Assembly (NCBI GenBank): GCA_000708835.1
Contig: DF236950.1
Location: forward strand, 466,129-530,128
Length of the DNA: 64,000 bases
From: Klebsormidium nitens
Taxonomy: Eukaryota; Streptophyta; Klebsormidiophyceae; Klebsormidiales; Klebsormidiaceae
Direction of reading: 5' to 3'
Of the stretch, positions 1-9,636 are shown piece after piece. Each line of letters opens with the position of its first letter. Position 1 is the stretch's first letter. The translations under genes were made by a program, and so were the position numbers. Under the pieces are notes generated by a model, which had not been told where the DNA came from, searched no databases, and was given only the letters and a program-made list of their open reading frames with translations.

Positions 1-1238
1 TACCCCCCAGCTGGTACAACCGGGGGGCTGCCTGTGGCTGGCTGGCCGGGACGAAAGTCCATGGCATGGGAATCCCTGCTGGTGTGCTTTAATTTTAGGG
101 TACTGGTACGTTGTCGTATTATTATTCATTGGGTACAAAATTTAGGTCTTTTCAAGTTGGCGTGGGTATGAAAAGTTGATAATTTTTACCTCTCGTCTTG
201 ACTCTCGGCCCTCGGGCATGCCCGGGAGAGCGGACAATGTTGGTTGAATGTTGCCATGTTGCGTAATTGGCGGGGCATTTGTGCAACCGGTAAAAGCAAC
301 CGCGCGGTGATTAAACAAATAAGAATCAATCTTTGCCAAGTACCCACAGGTTGGTGACTTTCAACCCAGCTTCTTAATACCGTACGGTATAGGTAGGTAC
401 CTAGGTAGGTAGGTACTGGGTAGGTAAGGTAGTAGGTACGGTGCCGGATACCGGTACTGGTAACTCCCATAATCCATTTCACTTCAGAGCCATTTCACTT
501 TAACTTCCAAGCTACCCGGGCAAACAAACTAAAAATCCTAACCGAGAAAATCACCCGCTTCGCGCCCGAAGCCCGGCCCCGAACCCACCCGGACCACAAA
601 ACCAACCCTACCCGTCTCCCGGGCGCCTTTCCTAAGTGAAATGGCTGTTAAGTGAGATGGGAGTTACCAGTGGCAGAGTGGCACGGTACTGACTCTTGTT
701 GACACCACTATTACCCGTACCAACATGCCGGTTGGGCAATAATTAATTATTTTGAATTTTGCCCAAAATTTTTAATACTTTCAAAATTAGGAGTATCATC
801 CTTGCCCAGATTTTCAAATGAGTGAAAATTTGAATATTTGGATCAAGACATTTTGGGTGGTAGGTATGAAAAGGCACTTTCCCTTTTATTTGTACCAAGA
901 TGTTCAAATTCTCAGAGATTCCAAAATGAGTTGCCCAACTTCAAAACGTACGTAATAATAACTGGGCAAAAATCTGCCCAACCGGCGTGTTGGTACGGGT
1001 ATAGGTACCCAGGTACCTATGGCAGCTACCTACCTAGGTAGACCGTAGATTGCAAGAAGCGCCCCGAGAAGCGCCAGCGCTGCGACAAGTGTACTGTGTA
1101 CCAGCTGTAGCCTACAAAAGGACTCCCCCAATGCCAATGGGGAATTGATCGATGGGACCACTTCGAAGTCACAAAGGAGGGAGAAATGGCGGGTCCCATT
1201 GAATGAACTACCAGACGTAACAGAAGGTGTAGCAATCG
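1..1238. other. Intergenic 5' flank of the RRM gene, no gene seen
   Basis: No convincing coding frame was found. The segment is AT-rich around 740-860. It has two clusters of the short word TAGGTACC and its GGTAGGTA variants at about 386-430 and 997-1043. The second cluster lies about 200 bases before the start codon of the next gene. Short open frames here have no family resemblance or splice structure. Confidence 0.7.
386..430. repeat. TAGGTACC/GGTAGGTA short-word repeat cluster
   Basis: Imperfect copies of GGTAGGTA and the palindromic TAGGTACCTA are packed in about 45 bases. The same words recur before several other genes in the window. It is seen directly; its role is unknown. Confidence 0.75.
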
Positions 1239-4200
1239 ATGGCGTCTGTGGGAACCCCCACGTCTGACACTTCCTTTGCTGTGAGCCACAGTGCAGATCA
1301 GAATGGGCACGAAGAAGTTCGGACGCTCTTTGTGTCGGGGTTGCCGGAAGACGTCCGGGAAAGGGAGCTTTACAACCTAATGAGAACGTTTGAAGGATAC
1401 GAGGGCAGCCAGATCAAACGAGCTGCAAAAAGCTCAAAGGTCAGCGTTATTGTCTTTCAGATGTCAAGAAGCAGGCACCCATGAGCTAGGTGATTTTGCA
1501 GGAAAAAAGTGGCTTGTATATTGAAGTCATCCTCTCATGTTCGCATTGCCTTTTGCCAAAATCTTGAAGAAGTTCTTTTCGCTCTGTCGTGAGCGGGTGT
1601 CCTTTCAATATTATCGCCTGAGCACAAGATTATTTGTTTGTTGCAGCCTGTTGGCTTTGCCACTTTCAGAACCCAAGCTCAGGCGCTGGCTGTGAGAGAA
1701 TCGCTCAATGTGAGTCCATATTCATTGCCATCCCTTGCAAGCCAATCCCTCTGGTTTGATCCACCCAACTTGTGCCGGGCAGCCAATCCTAATTAGAGAA
1801 CCTCTAGCTCATGCAAACTGCCTGTTCCTTGGAGACTCGCATTATGGGCACTCTTTGAAATCATGTGGTGCTGAGTGACGTTGAATGTTGTCCACTACAG
1901 CACAGTAGGAATTTGCATTGTTAATGTTGATGATCACATTGCAGACAATCTAATGGTCCCCCACACAGCCGCCTGTACGGGTCCTTTGCAGGACACCTTG
2001 TTCGACCCGGACATCGATGCGCGGTTACAAATAGATCTGGCTAAGCAAAACTCAAAAGTACTGAAAAGGGGCAGGCCAGGTATGTCCTCTCATGTTATAT
2101 GGAGCAGATTCTACCCACGCCAGGCTCTGGTTGCACCTTTTCACGAACTTCTCTTTCAAAGGCCGATCCTGAACAGACCTGTCTCTGCTCAACCTCAGGA
2201 ACATGGATTGGCTAGGAGACTCTCAAGAGCTGTCAAGATCCTTGCGGAGGATGCCAGATTTTTGTTGGCTTTCAGTGACCTCAACTTACAAGTTTGCGGC
2301 TTTGCTTATGCAGGGGAACTGCAGCAGCCTCGCGAGAAGAAGCTTCGCAGTGCCATTCCCCCACTTGTGACCCTTCCTCCGCTGGATTCATATGCGTTGG
2401 CAGCGGCAGCAGTTGGAGGTGAGTGTCCAGCACTAACTGCATCATCTTGAATCATGCAGGGGTTCCGCACAGTTGTCTAATGGAACCAGCAGCACCATTT
2501 ACTTTGGACTACATTGAAAACATCACTCCACTTTTGGACAGTTCCAGTCTCTTGTCCTGTTATTCACCACCCAGTGAAGCGCCAGACAGACCTGGGCACC
2601 AATCCACACAACACCACTTGCTGTGAACTTTGCCGAGAATCTTACTGGCTCTCCTTGCAAGTACTTCTTCCGCAATGTCAGTGGCACCCACTTTCCAGAA
2701 ACCTGCCAGCAAGCATGGGTCGTTAACGACCTCTTGTGGTCCTACGAGACTGTCGCATCAGAGCCGGACTCACCTCTTTTCACTTCCATTGGGCCAGGCG
2801 CCAACAGCCCCTTCTCCACCCCAACACTCCTCCAAGGCTTGCTGGGAGCACAAAGGTGCACATTCTCCCGTTGGCCCCACTGCGCACCTTCACTGGAACA
2901 CCGCTCCAATGGTCATGCTTATTTCACCTGCTTTGGCTGTGGCTTGCACATGCGATGCTTCTGGGATGCCCCCTGGTTGTTGCATGCTCAAGCAGAACGT
3001 GTTATGAACAGAGCAATGGCTTATGATGCTCCTCTTTCTTGTTTCACAGCGTAGCGGGAACCTCCAGTCTTTTTGCCAACGACCCTTATGCTGCAGCGCT
3101 TGTATCCCACCTGGTAGGCATCACGAGCGCCATCTTTGAGGTCCTCCTGAGTAGAGTCTGACAATTGCACAGCCTGCAGTGGTTCCAACTTGAGGCAGCA
3201 TACTTGCCCTGGTTGTTTGTCCAGATTGTGGCAACTGCGTTTTGATTCTGATCACTTTGTTGTGTGTCGGCTTTCTCCGATGCTTCTGCTGAACTGTGTC
3301 TTTAATACTTGTCTCTACAGCAGCAACAGCACCAACATTCTCAGCAGGCTCGGAACCTGCCCTTTGGATCCAACTTTGCCCCCCTCAATGTGGAGCGCTC
3401 CCCCATCAACCCGCCCTGCTCAACTCTGTTTGTTACAAACCTTGTGGATGGCACGAAAGAGGATGAGCTGAAATCTATGTTCATCCGGTGAGGACTCGGG
3501 CTTTTGCTTGAAGGTCTCACAGAAGACTGCATGATTTTTGACTGGGAAGGGGTGATGTACTTGAAGTGCTTCTGAACTTTGTGACAATGTCCTCTGATCT
3601 CTCTACATCTTGGCTGGTTCAACAAGCAAGTGTTAAGATGCCACGCTGCCCCTTGTCTCACTCATGTGCTTGGGCTGGCTGTCAACCAGTGTCCCAGGCT
3701 TTCGGAAGCTGCGCCTGGTGCAAGGGAACGGAAAGAGGGGTCCAACTGCTTTTGTGGAGTTTGCGGTGAGTGCGCCTTCTACTTGTGATGCTGCTTTTGC
3801 ACAACCTTGTGCTATCAATGCATCAGACGAGGATGCTTCTGTACTCTTGATGTATCTTATCTGATATATTCGTCTACTTGCTTATCCAACTGTAAGCTGC
3901 TCACAGGATACGGAGGCTTCGTCACAAGCAATGCACCAGCTCCAAGGGATCCCCCTCCGCTTTGCGGAGTCAGGAGGACTGACCGTGCAGTAAGTGGCTG
4001 CCATGCTTGTGGTTCGTCTGTCTGTCCTTTAGACCTTTGCCTGATGCTCCTGATGCAGAAGCGGCACTTGTGCAAGCACGCAATGGCAAGAGATATTAAT
4101 GCTTGCAATATACTTGGAGATGAAAGGTGGCTAAAACGTAAGGTCCTAACCTTGCTTGGCTATTGTCGAAAATGGGACTGTGATTCTTCAAGAGGATGGT

Positions 4201-4400
4201 GGATAAGTAGATCAACCCTTTGTCTGCTCTCTTTTACCATCCAATCTGTGCCTCATGGGCAAGGCCTGATGCCGCATTGGCTTGTCTCGTCTGCCCCTGT
4301 ACCTCTCCCAGTCGAAAAGAAGTGCAGCAGTAGTGAACCCTCACCATCTTGCAGGTTTGCTCGTCAGCAAATGCGACCCTCGTCTGCTACCCAGTTCTGA
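1239..4400 (+). CDS. RNA-binding protein with two RRM domains (plant WHI3/NSR-like)
   Basis: Predicted RNA-binding protein. Exons supported by splice borders and phase are 1239-1439, 1647-1709, 1992-2079 and 2314-2418 (first RRM), then 3321-3487, 3690-3765, 3907-3989 and 4355-4400 (second RRM, stop). RRM1 has the RNP2-like stretch [12 protein letters not shown] and an RNP1-like [11 protein letters not shown]2 has [11 protein letters not shown] and GPTAFVEFA. The layout resembles plant RRM proteins related to yeast Whi3 and the nuclear-speckle proteins NSRA/NSRB, which bind mRNA or lncRNA and influence splicing. The linker between 2419 and 3320 was not resolved: an open frame over about 2630-3007, rich in Ser, Pro and Thr, is a plausible exon, but its borders are not clear. 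A GlnHis-rich stretch opens the second RRM exon. The start at 1239 is the first ATG in the RRM1 frame. Family is well supported, exact orthologue is not. Confidence 0.85.
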
Positions 4401-5678
4401 GGCGCTGGGGTTATGATTGGAAGCCTAGGCCCTTTGCTTTGCCATAAGCTTGCTCTCTCAGTGCCTTCCAAAGGAGGGCTTGTATACTAGGTCAAATCTG
4501 CATGACAATGTCTAGCCACGATCAAGCTACCACGCATGACGTTGAATTCATCTTTACCAGCTGGGGGCTATGGTCGTTGTACAAAAACACGCTAGAAACA
4601 TCTTGCCTGCTTACGGGGTATTTTTCAGACGCCAGAAGCTCGCAACAAACAGACTAGACAGCTTTTGTAACACACAATTAACCTCCTAACACATCTGATA
4701 GGCATTAGGATGTTTGTGCTCAACTCCATTTTTCCAGCATAGTGAAAGCCAATCTTAACGACCATCAGTCCTAACGGCAAGATGCCTGCTAAGTTCGTGC
4801 GCAGCATCCTTTAAGTCATCATACAACAAGAGCAACAACTTCGCTGCGGTTTGTCTTTGTAACTTTGCCAATCACCAATTGGAATTTGGCGATCCTTACA
4901 CCAGCTCACGCGTGCCCAACTTTGGCATGAACGGATTTGGCTAGAGCCTGTTCGACTCTGATCGTTTAGATCAGAGTGTAGGCGGCTGCGGCTGGTTACT
5001 GATCGAGAGCTAGAGCTGGCATTGATCGATGTATATGGCCCTCGGCAGTTGCGAGAACATGGCCAGTGCACGCGCTTAGTACGTAATAATACAGAATCTA
5101 AGTGATCTATGTCGCCAAATTAAACGCACGTACGTCTTATGCGGTCCTGCAAACATCCATGCATACTGGATGAGGCGGCCGCATGGGATCCGAGCATTGA
5201 CTGCAACCCTGAATTCATCAGGATATTTCTAACCGGCCTCTAATCTGGAGGACCCAACCTAGCTGCCGGGATTCATGACTTCTACTGGCATGTGTGCAAG
5301 CCTAGCCTCAACATGGCCAAATGCTATAAGCTGTTCAGGATGTATTCCAAGTTGCAGCTCACTCGTCTCTGCATTTCGAAGAAAGTTATGCAACAGACCA
5401 TCTCGTCAGCTCAATGATCCAAGTCGGATAACAAGTTAGCACAGCCAGTAAGCCCCCTGCAACCTCTTGATCAAGGTTCCCGAGTGTGTCCTATCATACA
5501 CTTCCACGCGACATGCCACCTCAATAATCTTGGAAAGCGGATTGGGCGGGCACATTTCGAATTCAAGGTTACAGTCACTGCTTTTGGCTTCGAGCCTGCC
5601 GCCTCTCGCTATGATTGAAAGGCGCACTTGCACTTACCAAAAGCGGGTCCTCGAAGGAAGAAGAGATACAAGGACACG
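4401..5678. other. Convergent intergenic region, no gene seen
   Basis: This lies between the 3' ends of the RRM gene and the proteasome gene. Only short frames occur (for example 4811-5071 on the minus strand) and none shows a recognisable domain. It presumably holds the two 3' UTRs. Confidence 0.6.
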
Positions 5679-7525
5679 CTAATCCATCCTGCCCTTGAGC
5701 GTCCTGGTGATGACCTCATTTTCAGAGCTGGAAGCGACAGAGAGGTACTGCATTAGCAGCACGAAAGGAACAGAAAGCATGGTTTTGAACGACCTAACCA
5801 ATCGGATGAACAACCAGAAGAAAAACTTCCGGAAACATAAAGTATCCGAAAAATCTGAGCCAATAGGGATATGCTCAGCCATTGAAGCAGTACGAGGCTG
5901 CAGTTTGAGAGTTTCCAACTTGCTCGAAAGATATGAGGAGAAGGAAAGAGGCAAAAGCAACACAAGCCTTGATAGTACACTTACACAATGTGGACAATGC
6001 CGCCCCAGCCACTCAGGCAATCGCGGTCCACAGATGAAAGCAGAGCTTGAGATATCACCTCAAAGAGGTCTTCGGGCTCCTGCATAGATTCGAGATGTGA
6101 TCAACTAAGTGGAGGAGATGCACCCGTCCTGGTTCATGTTCCAACTGTTCACAGGGATGACATCGGCAAAGCGGCGAGTATTGTATTGAGTCGCAGCGGG
6201 TGAGATTTCAAAACGGACAACTTTCATACTGATATGTCACACTACTCACCAAATCTGGTCTGTACATGGATTCGCAGGCCCCATAGAGTGACTCAGACGC
6301 GGTTCCGGAAACGACGAAATCACTGGAGAATTGCCTGCACAGTTGATTCAAGAACAATCGAGCTTAAACATCTGACAGGTTAAAAGCTACTGTTTAATAT
6401 CCTCACAGCTAACCAAAAGACGAGCAACTTGTCAAACATGAACCGATAAAAGGCACGTTGTAAAAACATGCGCAAACTTACAAGTATAACCACTGAGCAG
6501 GATTGTATATGCAAACAAGACTCCTTAGGTCAGGCACAAGAATCATGTATGCATTGACACAGAGTTCTACCAATCAAGAATTGCCGACGAGTGTCAGCTT
6601 GTAAGGACCTACTTTGCGCCCAGAAGATCCATTGTGCAGATGAAGGGCGATCCGTCCGAGTTCAAGCCCGCGATCACAGGCTCCGCAAAATAGGGGCCAA
6701 ACCTGGACCAACAAGCGGCATATCGAAGATCAGAACGGTTTTCGACCTGCCTCACCGTCGGCAACAAACGATGAGAAGAGAAATTTAGAGGCATGCTAGA
6801 GAAGGACACCTGCACAGAGGTAGCTTACACATGCCCACACAGGTGACCCGCATGAATCAATGGCTGATATACCGTTTCTCGTATAACATTGATGAGACCA
6901 GGTTTGCGAAGGTGGATGGCTTCATGTCCCTCTCCTCCCGCAGCTTGTACAGCTTGTGCCGAAAGACGAACCGCTCGTGCCTGCAGAGGGGTTCACCACC
7001 GGCTTTAGTGGCAGGCCAAACTCTGAGACACGCTTGCAGTACATGTCAAGTAAGAGAAGCGGCCAAGAGCAGGGGTTTGACAACAGGGTCCTTTTCAACA
7101 GCTGGAATTTGCCAAAACGAATCAGGAAGTAGTCCTACACCAAGTATGTAAAGTAAGTGGACTCAGAGTAAGTAAACTCACAGTGTCTGCACATCCGATG
7201 CTAAGCCAGAGAGTCCGATGTACAATTTGTCATGGATTTTGAAGATCCGCTGAAAGTCGGTTGCAAGTGTCTGCTGTTGGATGCCCAGCCGCCTGTCGCT
7301 TGCTATGGCGAAGCAATTCTTGCCCATCATGGCAATAATCGCACTGCCATTGTATGTAAGAATCTGCATGATATGAGAAAGACAGCAGTTGATGGATTGC
7401 GATTGGCGTAGAAGAGTGGTCAAAGGTGGTGCTCTGATTCGCAAGAACCAAAAAGAGTGGCCATTTGAACAATGGCTTGCCTTCCACATAAGGGGGAAGG
7501 ATGTGATGATGCAACTTACCGACAT
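5679..7525 (-). CDS. PBC1: 20S proteasome subunit beta type-3
   Basis: Non-catalytic beta-3 subunit of the 20S proteasome core, part of the inner heptameric beta ring in cytosol and nucleus. Seven coding exons on the minus strand: 7520-7525, 7182-7363, 6873-6980, 6613-6702, 6250-6334, 5985-6079, 5679-5727. They sum to 615 bases (204 aa plus stop), the usual size of plant PBC1 and human PSMB3. Family hallmarks are [16 protein letters not shown] near the N-terminus, [15 protein letters not shown], then [43 protein letters not shown] and the terminal TLKGRMD. As expected for beta-3 there is no propeptide and no catalytic N-terminal Thr. The first coding exon holds only ATG TCG before a GTAAGT donor, giving [10 protein letters not shown], which matches the family start. 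Identification is firm. Confidence 0.96.
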
Positions 7526-7752
7526 TTTTTGTAGAAGCACAGGCAGCTCCTCAAACCTGGGCAATTGCCTACCCTCCTTCAAGACAAAGTTACCAAGGCG
7601 TCTACACGCAGTTCGTGCAGCGGATGAAGGGCTCGAAATTGCTAACAACCACGGTCCAGCCTGCAAGGAGCACGAGCTGGCAAGCCAACACGAGCAAGCT
7701 GATCCTGAGGCTGGCGCCTGAAGGCCTGAAGGTCTGCTGAAGACGCCTAGCT

Positions 7753-7773
7753 GTAGGTAGTACCTAGGTAGCT
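7753..7773. repeat. TAGGTACC-type short-word repeat upstream of PBC1
   Basis: Compact run of GTAGGTAGTACCTAGGTAG type about 230 bases upstream of the PBC1 start codon, the same word found before other genes in the window. Confidence 0.7.
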
Positions 7774-8336
7774 GCGAGACGGAATCAGGTAGAGATGAGC
7801 AGAGTCATGGAGCTGAACTGTGAGTCTGACCTTGCCTCTGAAGACTGACGACTGTGAAGTGAGGCGCTTGCAGAAATTCATGAACCTCTTTCTTTCCGCG
7901 TCGCGTCAGGGTTTGCTAGGTGAGTTACGGCCTGTAGGCTAGAACTGCCCCCCGGTTCTTCCGATTAACCCACGGTTGAAGTTCCGTTTGTGAGAAGGGG
8001 CTAGACGTAAAAGAGCTCAGACTCAGAGTCAAATGAAGGCTCCATGTGGAGGAGCCTGATTTATATATGTGACATAGTCCAGGCTACCAACCTAGACCGA
8101 CCGTAACGCTTTATATATACTGCTAGTATTACACCCTCGACTGGAGATTCCGATCAGCGTTACGCAGGATTTCACCTTTGGATGGATCCTACTGTTTCCA
8201 AATTTTGACATCGATCAAACTCGAGGCTAGCTAGGCTCCAGTGGTCAGTGTCAGTGGAAATTTGCCCCGCACGAATCTTGGTACCGCGCGGTCGGGACCG
8301 TCGAGGGATGGTGAGTACCCAGCCAAAGGTTGCAAT

Positions 8337-8377
8337 AAAAGAGAATTGACGCCGACGGATCTGGGAATCGAACCCAG
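8337..8377 (-). other. tRNA-like T-arm fragment with downstream T-run (tRNA pseudogene or SINE head)
   Basis: On the minus strand a perfect 5-bp stem CTGGG/CCCAG encloses the loop TTCGATT, the classic T-arm and Pol III B-box (GGTTCGATTCC). It is followed by seven bases that could be the 3' side of an acceptor stem and, about 15 bases later, a TTTT run (8337-8341 region), as in a Pol III terminator. No matching 5' acceptor strand or convincing anticodon arm was found upstream, so this is not an intact tRNA. A tRNA pseudogene or tRNA-derived SINE remnant is the likeliest reading. Confidence 0.4.
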
Positions 8378-9212
8378 TGGCGCAAGAGGCACAAAGTTGC
8401 TGAATTTAAATTTTGGTAGAACCGGACGCGGTACTCGACGATTCGGACGCGGTCGGACACTCACCTGGTCGGGTAGCCTTCAAGCACACTAAAAACCTCA
8501 GACCAATGGCTTTGCCGTTAGTGGGAACCCTAATCGTAGAGCAGTCACAGGGAAGGGGCGTAACCCTAACGCACAGTCAGTGCTTTGTGACTTGACCCTA
8601 AGGCTAGTCGAGTGCCCGGTTGAAGTCGTGGTACTAGGTCCGGTTCTCGTACAAATTCTCCGCGGTGGGTACCGTTCCAGTCGATCGACGGTCTCGATCG
8701 TCCGTCTCCAACTCTACCAAAATTTATTCGGGAACTTTGTCCGTTTTGCCCCAGTAGCGGGAGCTCGCGACTTGAGAGCGAGCTCTTTTGCCAATGAACC
8801 AAAAAGTACGACCAATTCCTCTGCTGACGGATCCGAAATACCGTACTGCCATTCGAATTCGCACCCCGGCCTAGGCCCACGAATAATTAAGTTTGAACTT
8901 TTTACGATTTCGCATCGATCGACCAAACTGGATTATTTTTAATTTCGTTTTGTCCCATTTTCCCTGCTAAAAGACCTGTTTTTGGCCTTAAAAACTTTGA
9001 ATTTGCATTTCAACTTTTCGACCAGGCAGAGAATAATTCATTGAAATTTTCGACCTGGTCTTGAATAATTATTTTTTATGCGAATTCACAATGGCAGTAC
9101 GGTATACAAAAAAGAGATTTGTGAAATCGACGGTGTACAATACATGAGACTGATCCCCTTCTTTCATCGACGGGTGAATCAGGTACAATTCCGTCAGAGT
9201 AAACAAGCACGA

Positions 9213-9375
9213 ATCACAGTAAATCGACTCGGTCACAGATAACCGAGCCTCCAAGAGGTCAAAGGTGAGCGACAAGTGCACACGGTCACATTGAACCGAC
9301 TCATTTCACAGCAACCGACTCGGTCACAGTTAAACTGAGCCGCCATGAGTACGAAAGTGAGCGGTGAGTGTACAC
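9213..9375. repeat. Imperfect direct repeat, two units about 91 bases apart
   Basis: Unit 1 (about 9213-9283) and unit 2 (about 9304-9375) share TCACAG, CGACTCGGTCACAG, then GAGCC, a GTGAGCG motif and GTG(C/T)ACAC in the same order and spacing. By eye about three quarters of positions agree. They lie roughly 260-420 bases upstream of the next gene's proposed start codon. Confidence 0.7.
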
Positions 9376-9636
9376 TCAAACAGTGCTACAGCAAATATGA
9401 GCAAAGCCTCAGTGTGAAGATGCGCAAGAGTGTGCTTATTGAAACCCTTGAGTGTGAGACGATTATATCAGTGTGAGTGCCTGTTTACACCTTTTGAAAC
9501 GCATTAGGCTCGTCGCGACCTGAGTCATGTCTGCGCAGCAAAATTGGTCTCTAGAATTGGCAGAGGTGCTTCTTCGAGTTCTTCGCGGCGGGCCGCTTTG
9601 CGCTGCGACTCAGGCTGGCTTCTGCTTTGGCCAGGA

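Larger units (their letters stand above)
7526..9636. other. Divergent intergenic region between PBC1 and the IF-1 gene
   Basis: No gene with recognisable domains was found in about 2.1 kb. It contains a TAGGTACC cluster (7753-7773), a tRNA-like T-arm fragment (8354-8377, minus strand), AT-rich sequence at 8900-9120, and an imperfect direct repeat (9213-9375). Promoters of both flanking genes must lie here. Confidence 0.6.

Noticed and set aside
3857-4400. Plus-strand frame 3807-4400 as one exon
   Set aside because: Phase-consistent exons 3907-3989 and 4355-4400 with good splice sites encode the conserved end of RRM2; the rest of the frame is intron.
8337-8450. Intact tRNA gene on the minus strand
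   Set aside because: T-arm is perfect but no matching 5' acceptor strand, D-arm or anticodon stem can be placed upstream.
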